A stretch of DNA of 64,000 nt. It comes from Cronobacter dublinensis subsp. dublinensis LMG 23823. GTDB taxonomy: Bacteria; Pseudomonadota; Gammaproteobacteria; Enterobacterales; Enterobacteriaceae. Under the pieces are notes generated by a model. That model was given only the letters and a program-made list of their open reading frames with translations. It was not told the origin of the DNA and did not search any database. Location: positions 1,302,001 to 1,366,000 of the forward strand of contig NZ_CP012266.1 in the NCBI RefSeq assembly GCF_001277235.1, in the 5' to 3' direction. Positions 1 to 7,469 of this stretch are shown one piece after another (the first letter of the stretch is position 1; each line of letters starts with the position of its first letter). Both the position numbers and the translations under genes were made by a program.

Positions 1-260
1 TGCGCAAGCGCGAACCGGCGCTGATTTACGGGCGCTACGAGCCGCTGCTTAACGAGCACGAGCAGATCTACGCCTATGCCCGCACGCTGGGCGGGGAGCG
101 CGTGGTGGTGCTCTGTAATCTCTCCGGCAAAGCCGCTGAATGGGATGCGCAGGCGCTGTCGCTTGAGGGGGCTACCTGCGTGCTCGCCAATTTCAGCGAG
201 GCCCAGGAGGGGCATCGCCTGAAAGCCTGGGAGGCGCGGGTGTATAAAGCGGCGACCTGA
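1..260 (+). CDS. alpha-glucosidase (GH13, oligo-1,6-glucosidase type), C-terminal part
   Basis: Open reading frame entering from the left edge and ending at TGA 258-260 (frame starts at base 3). The visible ~85 residues are the C-terminal all-beta domain of GH13 alpha-glucosidases: the segment ALIYGRYEPLL, then IYAYAR and RVVVLCNLS, is the usual pattern of the oligo-1,6-glucosidase/isomaltulose-cleaving group. The catalytic barrel lies outside the window, so the substrate (isomaltose, isomaltulose, trehalose-6-P) cannot be told. A perfect terminator follows at 299-327. The family call is fairly sure, the exact enzyme is not. Confidence 0.75.
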   Translation, partial: RKREPALIYGRYEPLLNEHEQIYAYARTLGGERVVVLCNLSGKAAEWDAQALSLEGATCVLANFSEAQEGHRLKAWEARVYKAAT

Positions 261-298
261 CGCCTCGCCTGTGACGTAACCGTGTTTTTTGGAAGACA

Positions 299-327
299 GA
301 TCGCGCCACAATGGCGCGATTTTTTTC
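299..327 (+). terminator. Rho-independent terminator after the glucosidase gene
   Basis: Perfect 9-bp stem ATCGCGCCA / TGGCGCGAT with a CAA loop, followed by six T. It ends the upstream glucosidase transcript. The ATG at 311 sits inside this stem, which argues against using it as the start of the next gene. Confidence 0.85.
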
Positions 328-337
328 ATGGACGTCA

Positions 338-622
338 ATGATGATACGTAAAACCGTTGTGGCCGCGCTGGCGTTACTGGCCGTGTGGCAGGTCTCCCCG
401 GCGCTGGCGGCGTTAAGCGACGATCAGGTCAAAGAGCAGATTATTCAGGAATCCATCGCCGATTATCCCGGCAACTGTCCGTGTCCGTACAACACGATGC
501 GTAACGGCCGGGCCTGTGGCGGGCGCAGCGCCTGGAGCCGTGAGGGAGGCTATTCGCCGGTGTGTTACAAACGCGAGGTGACGGCGCAGATGATCCGCGA
601 ATGGCGCGAGCGCAACGAATAA
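338..622 (+). CDS. small secreted cysteine-rich protein of unknown function
   Basis: A 94-residue protein starting MMIRKTVVAA. Residues 1-24 look like a Sec signal peptide (basic start, hydrophobic core, cleavage after ALA). The mature part holds a compact motif: CPCPYN, then CGGRSAWSR, GGYSPVCY, with four cysteines that could form two disulfides in the periplasm. The same motif occurs in small hypothetical proteins of many Proteobacteria, to my memory, with no known role. The frame is open from ATG 311, but that codon lies in the terminator of the previous gene, so ATG 338 or 341 is preferred. No clear ribosome site is visible. Function unknown. Confidence 0.7.
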   Translation: MMIRKTVVAALALLAVWQVSPALAALSDDQVKEQIIQESIADYPGNCPCPYNTMRNGRACGGRSAWSREGGYSPVCYKREVTAQMIREWRERNE

Positions 623-641
623 ACGCGCCCGCGCGAGCACC

Positions 642-1448
642 TTAATACCCGACGGTATCCAGGATAAAGTTTTTCCCGCAGTTGCCCGGATGCGGTTGGG
701 GAGCGAATGCGTCGGCGCGAAGCGGCGCGTTGATTTGCGCGGCATTAAGTGAAATCTGCATCTCGGTAAGATAAGCCGGGTTGCCGTTACAGGTGAGCTT
801 CACCGCCCGCACGCTCTGGCGGCCAAAGGCTTTGGCGACGGCGGTGTCAAACGCCTGACGGCTGACCGCTTTGCCGTAGTTAGCCGCCAGAAACGCGCCG
901 AGCGGGCTCTGCTTGATCTCGTTGTTCATGCGCACCATCGTGCCGAAATAGGCGTCGGGATCGAAGCCGAAGCAGACGCCGTGTTTGGCATATTCGTAGC
1001 GCTCAAGGCAGGAGTCGCCACCCGCGCCGGGCATGGTCTCGCTCAGTTTTTCCGCGGTTTCCAGCGACAAACCGGTTTCCGCCGCCTGGCATTTTTTGTC
1101 GGCGCGGGCGAGCGGCATATTCGGGACGGGACGCGTGGCGCAGCCAAAACGCATCCAGCGCTTAGCGTCGACGCCGCGCGCGGCGATGGATTTCGGCAGA
1201 TCAGGCCACAGGCCGTGTACCGTCAGGTAGTTGCGTTTATCGTTTTCTTCTTTTTGCAGCGCGCATTCGGCGGGCTCGTCGCGCTGACGCTCATGCATGC
1301 TCTGGCAAAAACCGGTCTGCCATGAGAGCGCCAGCACGTAGCGATCGAAATCGCCATACTGCTTCGCTTCCAGCGGCTGCGCGGCGGCGGTCGTCGCGGC
1401 CATCGCCAGCAGCGTGCCTGCGGCGAGTAAAACTTTCCTGTTAACCAT
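642..1448 (-). CDS. rna: ribonuclease I (RNase T2 family), periplasmic
   Basis: 268 residues, full length for enterobacterial RNase I. It degrades RNA to 2',3'-cyclic nucleotides without base preference, in the periplasm. A signal peptide covers residues 1-23 (MVNRKVLLAAGTLL...TTAAA). Both RNase T2 active-site boxes are present: LTVHGLWPD (first His) and EYAKHGVC (second Glu/Lys/His set), with the conserved cysteines around them. The start at 1448 is chosen because it begins the signal peptide; the longer frame to 1493 adds a non-secretory extension. It faces the small secreted protein convergently. In E. coli rna lies near dcuC too, which supports the call. Confidence 0.95.
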   Translation of the reverse strand: MVNRKVLLAAGTLLAMAATTAAAQPLEAKQYGDFDRYVLALSWQTGFCQSMHERQRDEPAECALQKEENDKRNYLTVHGLWPDLPKSIAARGVDAKRWMRFGCATRPVPNMPLARADKKCQAAETGLSLETAEKLSETMPGAGGDSCLERYEYAKHGVCFGFDPDAYFGTMVRMNNEIKQSPLGAFLAANYGKAVSRQAFDTAVAKAFGRQSVRAVKLTCNGNPAYLTEMQISLNAAQINAPLRADAFAPQPHPGNCGKNFILDTVGY

Positions 1449-1501
1449 GGTATGGGTCCGAAATCGACGGGATAAATGACAAAGATGTGTCATTTAACCA
1501 T

Positions 1502-1527
1502 AAAAAAAGCGCCGCGAGGGCGCTTTT
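1502..1527 (-). terminator. terminator between dcuC and rna
   Basis: On the minus strand, stem AAAGCGCC / GGCGCTTT around a five-base loop followed by a T run. It ends the dcuC transcript before rna. Confidence 0.8.
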
Positions 1528-1555
1528 CGGACTGATTCCGCTTAAGGGCAGACGA

Positions 1556-2917
1556 TTATGCCGCTACCAGCAGCTGCGTGGCGAGAATCACGACGATTAA
1601 TCCTACCAGCACCGGTACTGAGGTGCGTTTCACGACCTCAAACGGCGAGATCTGCGCCATCCCGGCGACCGCGACCACGACGCCCGACACCGGCGACAGC
1701 GTGCGGCCCAGGTTAGAGGCTTGCAGCATCGGGATAGTCAGATAGGCCGGGTTGATGCCCGCGCTGTGGGCAAGCTTCGGGATCATCTCCACAAAGGCAT
1801 AGAACGGCGCGTTGCCGGAGCCGGTAGTCATCGCGGCAAGCATGGTAAGCGTCACCAGCACCAGCATCAGAATAATGCTGGCGGAGCCGAACGAGGTGGC
1901 GACGGAGATGAGGCTTTGAATAAAGCCGATGGTGCTGAGGCCCTGGGCGAAAACCCCGGCGGCGACCAGCAGGATGACGACGCCCGCGAAAGCGTCCGCC
2001 ATACCCCGGTAAGCGACTTCCAGCCCGGCAAAGACTTTTTTGCTGTCAAAACTGCGGATGAACTCGATGAGCGCGGTAAGCACGATGCAGATAACGAGAA
2101 TGGTGATGATATGCAACTGCGGACCCCATTTGCCGTCGAAAATCAGCACGCCGATGATGGGGCTGAACGGCAGGATGGCGTAAAACGCGGGCGCGTTGGT
2201 TTTGATCTCGTTGACGTCGAGCATTTCATGGCTGACGTGCTCTTTTTTATCCAGCCAGCGCTGCCAGAAGTAGTGCGCGATAGCCATGCTGATAATCGCG
2301 GCGATGGAGATAGGCAGCGTAGTCTTAAAGGCGAAATCGATAAGCGGCATCTCAGAGGCCTGGGCGGCCAGCACCACATCGCCGGAGGTGGGGGAGAGAA
2401 TAATCGCCGCCGGTGAAGCGCAGATGGCCGCCGCCGCGCCGCGGCTGATGCCAACGTTAACCATGACCGGGAACAGCGTCGCCATCAGCAGCACGCCAAG
2501 GCCGGTGGCGGAAGAAACGGCAAGCGACATCAGGCAGGCCACGAAATAGGCCGCAATCATCAGCAGATACGGCGAGTTGATATAACGCAGCGGACGCGAG
2601 GCGAGCTTCACAACCATATCGTTCGCGCCGGTGTGCGTCATATAGGCTGCAAAACCGCAGAGCATCATAATCATCATGCCAAGATCGCCGCCGCGGCTCA
2701 TCAGCAGAATCTTAATGTATTCAAAAATATCGCTGATGGCATAACCGGTGCTGGTTTCTTTTGCCGGTAATATCGCGTGACCCATTAGCGCGCTAATGAT
2801 TAACAGCAGCAGGCCGCCAACAAAAAGCACGCCGGTGGCGGAATAACCTTTAATGATATAACGCGCGACTCCCACAATAACCACGGCTCCTGTGAGGAGT
2901 TCCAGAATTGTTCCCAT
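1556..2917 (-). CDS. dcuC: anaerobic C4-dicarboxylate transporter DcuC
   Basis: 453 residues, close to E. coli DcuC in length and sequence. It is an inner-membrane carrier that exports succinate in exchange for, or with, C4-dicarboxylates during fermentation. About 12 hydrophobic segments run through the protein; signature stretches are ARYIIKGYSATGVLFVGG near the start, LAVSSATGLGVLLMATLFP and TTGSGNAPFYAFVEMIPK. The start at MGTILELLTG (2917) has AGAGG upstream and matches the family; the frame is open to 3025 but that extension is not family-like. A FNR-like palindrome lies about 105 bp upstream, matching the anaerobic induction known in E. coli. Confidence 0.95.
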   Translation of the reverse strand: MGTILELLTGAVVIVGVARYIIKGYSATGVLFVGGLLLLIISALMGHAILPAKETSTGYAISDIFEYIKILLMSRGGDLGMMIMMLCGFAAYMTHTGANDMVVKLASRPLRYINSPYLLMIAAYFVACLMSLAVSSATGLGVLLMATLFPVMVNVGISRGAAAAICASPAAIILSPTSGDVVLAAQASEMPLIDFAFKTTLPISIAAIISMAIAHYFWQRWLDKKEHVSHEMLDVNEIKTNAPAFYAILPFSPIIGVLIFDGKWGPQLHIITILVICIVLTALIEFIRSFDSKKVFAGLEVAYRGMADAFAGVVILLVAAGVFAQGLSTIGFIQSLISVATSFGSASIILMLVLVTLTMLAAMTTGSGNAPFYAFVEMIPKLAHSAGINPAYLTIPMLQASNLGRTLSPVSGVVVAVAGMAQISPFEVVKRTSVPVLVGLIVVILATQLLVAA

Positions 2918-3405
2918 AATTGCCTCTGTTGAGCGACCGGAAAATAACCTGGTGACGCGACGCGTATGGCCCAGGCGAGATGCGGGGGAATGTGCCTTAA
3001 TTACGCTGAGCGTTATCTGATACATATCAATAAACCTTCTGCTAGTGGCGAAGGCGCAAGCAAGGAAAATAAAAGCTCATTAAATTAATGGGTTGCGCGA
3101 GGCCGTGCGTTAACAGTGATGCCTGAAAATGTGCCAGGCGCGTGCAATGTGGAATTTGCGTTAGGGAATGGCGCGCATCGCGATTATTGGCAAGCATTAT
3201 TATGGCGCGTTCAAAAATAAAGAAACGGAGGGTTTTTGGCGGGCGCTGGCGGCCTGCAATTAGGTTTTGTGGTGGGAAGCGTCTGAAAAAACCGTGCATG
3301 GCACGCCTGCGGGCTCGCTTTCGGAATTAACCGGCATCTGGTTAAGTCTTCATTGAGGCACGATCGCTCAGAATATGGCTTCATACTAACAGTGGTAATT
3401 AAGAC
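2918..3405. promoter_or_regulatory. dcuC-pagP divergent intergenic region
   Basis: 488 bp between two divergent genes. Besides the FNR-like site at 3017-3030 no further operator is convincing. Several short open frames cross it but lack ribosome sites and family-like sequence. A PhoP box was expected for pagP; only a poor match near 3340-3360 is visible. Confidence 0.5.
3017..3030. promoter_or_regulatory. FNR-like binding site upstream of dcuC
   Basis: CTGAT-ACAT-ATCAA on the plus strand (TTGAT-ATGT-ATCAG on the dcuC strand), one mismatch from the FNR consensus TTGAT-N4-ATCAA. It lies about 105 bp upstream of the dcuC start. FNR activation of dcuC is established in E. coli; the assignment of this site is inference. 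Confidence 0.55.
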
Positions 3406-3984
3406 GTGACCGTAGTTAATAAAACCTTCCTGACTATTTTTTTGTTTTTCTGCCAGATTGTGTTTCCCCTCAAGGCCTCCGCGCTGGAAGCGCCCCACAC
3501 CGTGAAGGCGTGGGCGTCGGTTCTCGGTGATAACATCGCCGAAACCTGGAGCGAGCCGCAGCATGTGGATCTCTATGTGCCCGCCATTACCTGGCATGCC
3601 CGCTTCGCCTACGACAAAGAGAAAACCGATCGGTATAACGAGCGTCCATGGGGCGCGGGTATCGGCAAGTCGCGCTGGGACGAAAAAGGCAACTGGCACG
3701 GCCTGTACGTGATGGCGTTTAAAGATTCCTATAACAAATGGGAGCCCATCGCCGGATATGGCTGGGAGGCGACGTGGCGCCCGCTGCCAGACGACGCGTT
3801 TCATGTCGGACTGGGTTATACGCTTGGCGTGACGGCGCGCGACAACTGGGATTACATCCCGATTCCGCTGGTGCTGCCGCTGGCGTCTGTGGGTTACGGT
3901 CCGGCGACGTTCCAGATGACTTACATCCCCGGCACCTACAACAACGGAAACGTTTACTTCGCCTGGCTGCGGTTGCAGTTTTAA
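3406..3984 (+). CDS. pagP: lipid A palmitoyltransferase PagP
   Basis: 192 residues with a GTG start; a stop lies two codons upstream, so GTG 3406 is the first possible start. PagP is an eight-stranded outer-membrane beta-barrel that moves palmitate from phospholipid to lipid A, giving resistance to cationic peptides. Residues 1-27 are a signal peptide. The catalytic set is visible: His64 in ITWHARFAYDKEKTDRYNE and Asp107-Ser108 in FKDSYNKW, with the same spacing as His33/Asp76/Ser77 of the mature E. coli enzyme. It ends YFAWLRLQF with a C-terminal Phe typical of barrel proteins. The ribosome site is weak. PhoP control is known for the family, but no strong PhoP box is seen here. Confidence 0.95.
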   Translation: MTVVNKTFLTIFLFFCQIVFPLKASALEAPHTVKAWASVLGDNIAETWSEPQHVDLYVPAITWHARFAYDKEKTDRYNERPWGAGIGKSRWDEKGNWHGLYVMAFKDSYNKWEPIAGYGWEATWRPLPDDAFHVGLGYTLGVTARDNWDYIPIPLVLPLASVGYGPATFQMTYIPGTYNNGNVYFAWLRLQF

Positions 3985-4131
3985 GCGCAAAATATTTTCA
4001 TACATAAGAAAATGCGCTAAGCCAGAGAAGACAAGGCTCACAAGCCCAACGGCAAAAAAAGTTCGCGACTTTTATCACTTTTTCTAAAAGTTCGACTGGA
4101 CAAAAGCCACCACAATTGATGTACTGATATC

Positions 4132-4156
4132 CGACACAGCATTTGTGTCGATTTTT
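4132..4156 (+). promoter_or_regulatory. hairpin plus T-run in the cspE leader
   Basis: Perfect 7-bp stem CGACACA / TGTGTCG with a GCATT loop at 4132-4150, directly followed by ATTTTTC. It looks like a weak Rho-independent terminator 19-25 nt before the cspE start codon. An attenuator opened by RNA-melting Csp proteins would fit, but that is inference. Confidence 0.45.
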
Positions 4157-4174
4157 CATGTAAAGGTAATTTTG

Positions 4175-4384
4175 ATGTCTAAGATTAAAGGTAACGTTAA
4201 GTGGTTTAATGAATCCAAAGGATTCGGTTTCATTACTCCGGAAGATGGCAGCAAAGACGTGTTCGTACACTTCTCTGCGATCCAGAGCAATGGTTTCAAA
4301 ACTCTGGCTGAAGGTCAGCGTGTAGAGTTCGAAATCACTAACGGTGCCAAAGGCCCTTCTGCTGCTAACGTAATCGCTCTGTAA
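4175..4384 (+). CDS. cspE: cold-shock family RNA chaperone CspE
   Basis: 69 residues, the exact length of E. coli CspE and nearly identical: MSKIKGNVKWFNESKGFGFI. One OB-fold cold-shock domain with both RNA-binding boxes, KGFGFITP (RNP1) and VFVHFSAI (RNP2). It melts RNA hairpins and acts as a transcription antiterminator in the cytoplasm. AAGG precedes ATG 4175; the open frame back to 4145 crosses the leader hairpin region and is not coding. The neighbours pagP (crcA) and crcB are the same as in E. coli. Confidence 0.97.
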   Translation: MSKIKGNVKWFNESKGFGFITPEDGSKDVFVHFSAIQSNGFKTLAEGQRVEFEITNGAKGPSAANVIAL

Positions 4385-4404
4385 TTACAAACAGCAAGAA
4401 TTTC

Positions 4405-4432
4405 AAAACCCGCTTAATCAGCGGGTTTTTTT
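4405..4432 (+). terminator. cspE terminator
   Basis: Stem CCCGCT / AGCGGG with a TAATC loop followed by seven T, 20 bp after the cspE stop. Confidence 0.9.
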
Positions 4433-4476
4433 ATGCCTGTTGTTTGATGATGATTTGATGGTTGTTCGATATTTGC

Positions 4477-4563
4477 TTAGTAAAACAGAAAGCTCTTCAG
4501 GAAAAACCCGACCACCAGAACGCTGAATAACACCGCAAGCCAGCTCATCATTTGCGCTTTCAT
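4477..4563 (-). CDS. 28-residue single-span membrane peptide, unknown function
   Basis: Small ORF: ATG at 4561-4563, TAA at 4477-4479. The peptide begins MKAQMMSWLAVLFSV and ends FLKSFLFY, giving a short polar start, one hydrophobic span of about 17 residues and a basic/aromatic tail. A very strong ribosome site, GGAGG, lies five bases before the ATG, which is the main reason to believe it. It lies between cspE (convergent) and crcB (same strand, 72 bp upstream), so it may be co-transcribed with crcB. Such one-span peptides are often stress-related or subunits of larger membrane proteins, but nothing here shows a partner. Confidence 0.6.
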   Translation of the reverse strand: MKAQMMSWLAVLFSVLVVGFFLKSFLFY

Positions 4564-4635
4564 AAGCCCCTCCGCATACAGAAGACAGGGCGATAGTGGC
4601 AGAGAAAAATTAAGCTAACATTAACGAGGCGCCGC

Positions 4636-5019
4636 TCAGCGCACGCTCACTGAAGAAAAAAGCCAGAATGCGAGCGCTGTCATCATAAACGACCCCAGCA
4701 GGTTCAGCGCCACGTTAAGCCCCGCCCAGCCGAGACGGCCTTCCTGCAGTAAAAACACCACTTCGGCGGAAAAGGTCGAAAAGGTCGTCAGGCCGCCGCA
4801 CAGGCCGGTGGTGATGAGGAGCTTCCACATTGGGTCCAGATGCGTCATCCGGTTAAACCAGGCGAGCCCGGCACCGATGATAAACGCACCGGCCAGGTTG
4901 GCGGTCAGCGTGCCAAGCGGGATCGCGTGGTGCACCGGGTTGAGACGCAGGCCAAGCCACCAGCGCAGCACGCTGCCGGTGCCGCCGCCGAGAAAAACCG
5001 CGAGCATAATTTTCAACAT
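4636..5019 (-). CDS. crcB: fluoride ion channel CrcB (Fluc)
   Basis: 127 residues, matching E. coli CrcB. Dual-topology four-helix inner-membrane protein; dimers form a channel that exports fluoride. Visible family signatures are FLGGGTGSVLRWWLG near the N terminus, the pore motif GGLTTFSTFSAEVV and NLLGSFMMTALAFW near the end. No crcB-type fluoride riboswitch was recognised in the short upstream region. It is divergent from the amidase gene at 5106. Confidence 0.95.
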   Translation of the reverse strand: MLKIMLAVFLGGGTGSVLRWWLGLRLNPVHHAIPLGTLTANLAGAFIIGAGLAWFNRMTHLDPMWKLLITTGLCGGLTTFSTFSAEVVFLLQEGRLGWAGLNVALNLLGSFMMTALAFWLFSSVSVR

Positions 5020-5105
5020 GGGCGTTCGCCATTATGTTATTGGTAAGGCGAATAGTTTACCGCCAGCCGCGGCGCGCTGGCTACCGTAACGGGAGGAGGG
5101 CGAAG

Positions 5106-5894
5106 ATGAAAATCGCCGTGGGACAGTTTGCGGTCACCCCTGACTGGCAGGAAAATGCATTGACCTGCGTGACGCTAATGGCGAGTGCGGCCCGTCAGGA
5201 TGCCGCGCTGCTGGTATTGCCGGAGGCGCTGCTGGCGCGCAGCGATAACGACCCGGATCTGTCGGTTAAATCGGCCCAGGCGCTGGAGGGCGAGTATGTC
5301 AGTCAACTGCGCGAGGAGAGCGCCAGAAACAGCCTCACGACGCTTCTGACGCTGCATATCCCCACCCGCGAGGGGCGAGCAGCCAATACGCTTATCGCGC
5401 TGCGAGGAGGCGAGATTATCGCGCAATACCAGAAGCTCCATCTCTATGATGCTTTCGCGGTGCAGGAGTCGCGTCTGGTGGACGCGGGCGATACGTTGCC
5501 GCCGCTTATCGACGTGGCTGGCATAAAGGTAGGGCTGATGACCTGTTACGACTTACGCTTCCCGGAGATGGCCCTGAGCCTGGCGCTTGCGGGCGCGGAA
5601 CTGCTGGCGCTGCCGGCGGCCTGGGTTCGCGGCCCGCTTAAAGAGCATCACTGGGCCACGCTGCTCGCGGCGAGAGCGCTGGATACCACCTGTTATATCG
5701 TCGCGAGCGGCGAGTGCGGCAACCGCAATATCGGCCAGAGCCGCGTCGTGGACCCCCTGGGCGTGACGCTCGCGGCGGCGGCGGAAGGGCCGGATCTGCT
5801 TTTCGCCGAGGTTTCACGCCAGCGGGTGGCGCAGGTGCGTGAGCAACTACCGGTGCTTAAAAACCGCCGTTTCGCTGCGCCACACTTATTTTGA
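5106..5894 (+). CDS. ybeM: deaminated glutathione amidase (Nit1/YbeM family)
   Basis: 262 residues, nitrilase superfamily. It hydrolyses deaminated glutathione, a side product of transaminases, to alpha-ketoglutarate and Cys-Gly (metabolite repair). The catalytic triad is visible: Glu40 in LVLPEALL, Lys110 in QYQKLHLYD and Cys147 in GLMTCYDLRFPE. GGGAGGAGG precedes ATG 5106; the frame is open to 5034 but that part overlaps the crcB promoter side. In E. coli K-12 the gene is, to my memory, a fragment; here it is intact. It is followed by tatE on the same strand. Confidence 0.9.
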   Translation: MKIAVGQFAVTPDWQENALTCVTLMASAARQDAALLVLPEALLARSDNDPDLSVKSAQALEGEYVSQLREESARNSLTTLLTLHIPTREGRAANTLIALRGGEIIAQYQKLHLYDAFAVQESRLVDAGDTLPPLIDVAGIKVGLMTCYDLRFPEMALSLALAGAELLALPAAWVRGPLKEHHWATLLAARALDTTCYIVASGECGNRNIGQSRVVDPLGVTLAAAAEGPDLLFAEVSRQRVAQVREQLPVLKNRRFAAPHLF

Positions 5895-6018
5895 TGTTTT
5901 TTTATCCAGCGCTTGATTCATCTCGTTACAGATTGCTATTGTGTGTCGGGCTGAAATGACCGTTAATAAGTGCGGTCTTTGAGATGGCCGTCCGGCCAGA
6001 TTTTCTAAGAAGGTAAGT

Positions 6019-6222
6019 ATGGGTGAAATTAGTATTACCAAGCTGCTCGTGATCGCCGCACTGGTTGTTCTGCTGTTTGGTACCAAAAAACTGCGCACGC
6101 TTGGGGGAGACCTGGGCGCGGCAATTAAAGGCTTTAAGAAAGCGATGAACGACGACGAGTCCAGCGCGAAAACGCCTGCTGCGACCGACGCTCCTGCGGA
6201 ACGTCTGTCTCACAAAGAGTAA
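6019..6222 (+). CDS. tatE: Sec-independent translocase subunit TatE
   Basis: 67 residues, a TatA paralogue: one N-terminal membrane helix (LLVIAALVVLLFGTKKLRTL), the FGTKKL hinge, then an amphipathic helix (GGDLGAAIKGFKKAM) and an acidic/basic tail. It joins TatBC in folded-protein export across the inner membrane. AAGAAGG lies before the ATG. Monocistronic by appearance, with a bidirectional terminator after it. Confidence 0.95.
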   Translation: MGEISITKLLVIAALVVLLFGTKKLRTLGGDLGAAIKGFKKAMNDDESSAKTPAATDAPAERLSHKE

Positions 6223-6240
6223 ATACCGGCCCTTGCGGCA

Positions 6241-6277
6241 TAAAAAAAACCGGCTCATCAGAGGCCGGTTTTTTTAT
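6241..6277. terminator. bidirectional terminator between tatE and lipA
   Basis: AACCGGC / GCCGGTT stem flanked by an A run on the left and a T run on the right, so it can serve both convergent genes. Confidence 0.85.
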
Positions 6278-6312
6278 GGGCGGATGCCCGACGGTAACCA
6301 AATGTTACGCGC

Positions 6313-7278
6313 TTATTTGACTTCTTCGCCTTTCGCCTGAAGATCGGCGTGGTAGGACGAACGCACGAACGGGCCGCAGGCGGCGTGGGTAAAGCCCATC
6401 GCCAGCGCTTCCGCTTTCATCTCTTCAAACTCATCCGGGCTTACGTAACGCTTCACCGGCAGATGATGACGGCTCGGCTGCAGATACTGGCCCAGCGTCA
6501 GCATGGTGACGCCGTGCGCGCGCAGATCGCGCATCACTTCGATGATTTCCGCGTTGGTTTCGCCAAGGCCAACCATCAGACCGGATTTCGTCGGGATCTC
6601 CGGGTGCGCTTCTTTAAAACGCTCCAGCAGCTTCAGTGACCAGGCATAGTCAGCGCCGGGGCGCACCTGACGATAAAGACGCGGCACGTTTTCGAGGTTG
6701 TGGTTAAACACGTCCGGCGGCGTGGCGGTAAGAATCTCCAGCGCTCTGTCCATACGGCCGCGGAAATCGGGTACCAGCGTCTCGATTTTGATGGTCGGGC
6801 TCTTTTCACGGATAGCGGTAATGCAGTCCGCAAAGTGCTGAGCGCCGCCGTCACGCAGGTCATCGCGATCCACCGAGGTGATAACGACATAACGCAGCGC
6901 CATATCGGCGATGGTTTGCGCGAGCTTCTGCGGTTCGTTGGCGTCCGGCGCGACCGGGCGACCATGGGCCACATCGCAGAACGGGCAACGACGGGTGCAG
7001 ATAGCGCCGAGGATCATAAAGGTCGCGGTGCCGTGGTTGAAACACTCCGCAAGGTTCGGGCAGGAGGCTTCTTCACAGACGGAGTGAAGGCCATTTTTGC
7101 GCATCGCCGCTTTGATACCCTGAATGCGGCTCGAGTCGGCAGGGAGTTTGATTTTCATCCACTCCGGCTTTCTTAACAAAGCCTCGCGCTCTGTCGCCAC
7201 ATTCTTAACCGGGATAAGGGCCATTTTATCGGCATCGCGGTATTTCACACCGCGTTCCATCACAATGGGTTTACTCAT
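6313..7278 (-). CDS. lipA: lipoyl synthase LipA
   Basis: 321 residues, same length as E. coli LipA. A radical-SAM enzyme that inserts two sulfurs into protein-bound octanoyl groups to make lipoyl cofactors. The auxiliary cluster cysteines C68, C73, C79 (VCEEASCPNLAEC) and the radical-SAM CX3CX2C motif (CTRRCPFC) are present, as is the C-terminal RSSYHAD whose serine binds the auxiliary cluster. It acts on the octanoylated proteins made by LipB, encoded 1.5 kb upstream. Confidence 0.97.
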   Translation of the reverse strand: MSKPIVMERGVKYRDADKMALIPVKNVATEREALLRKPEWMKIKLPADSSRIQGIKAAMRKNGLHSVCEEASCPNLAECFNHGTATFMILGAICTRRCPFCDVAHGRPVAPDANEPQKLAQTIADMALRYVVITSVDRDDLRDGGAQHFADCITAIREKSPTIKIETLVPDFRGRMDRALEILTATPPDVFNHNLENVPRLYRQVRPGADYAWSLKLLERFKEAHPEIPTKSGLMVGLGETNAEIIEVMRDLRAHGVTMLTLGQYLQPSRHHLPVKRYVSPDEFEEMKAEALAMGFTHAACGPFVRSSYHADLQAKGEEVK

Positions 7279-7469
7279 AGCGTGCGTGTTCCAGTTGCGG
7301 ATAACGAAGGAAAGCGTTTAAATTCAAGCTAATGTTGTATTTATCAACTATTTTTGAATTAACGGCACGCAGTATAACATTACTGACACACAGAATCAGC
7401 CTGAGGGCACCCGAATTGCCGAAGAATTTGTAAAATAGTTGTTATTTAGTGCCCTTAAACCGCCGCCCG

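Noticed and set aside
311..337. Longer N terminus of the small secreted protein from ATG 311
   Set aside because: That ATG lies inside the stem of a perfect terminator, and the extension would spoil the signal peptide start.
3335..3365. Possible PhoP box before pagP (GGTTAA ... ATTGA)
   Set aside because: Half-sites differ from GGTTTA/GTTTA and the spacing is not clearly right; no better than chance in AT-rich DNA.
3211..4041. Long minus-strand open frame across pagP
   Set aside because: Shadow of pagP; arginine/histidine-rich, no ribosome site, no family resemblance.
5020..5105. Fluoride riboswitch for crcB
   Set aside because: The short upstream region shows no recognisable crcB-motif pseudoknot, and enterobacterial crcB genes usually lack it.
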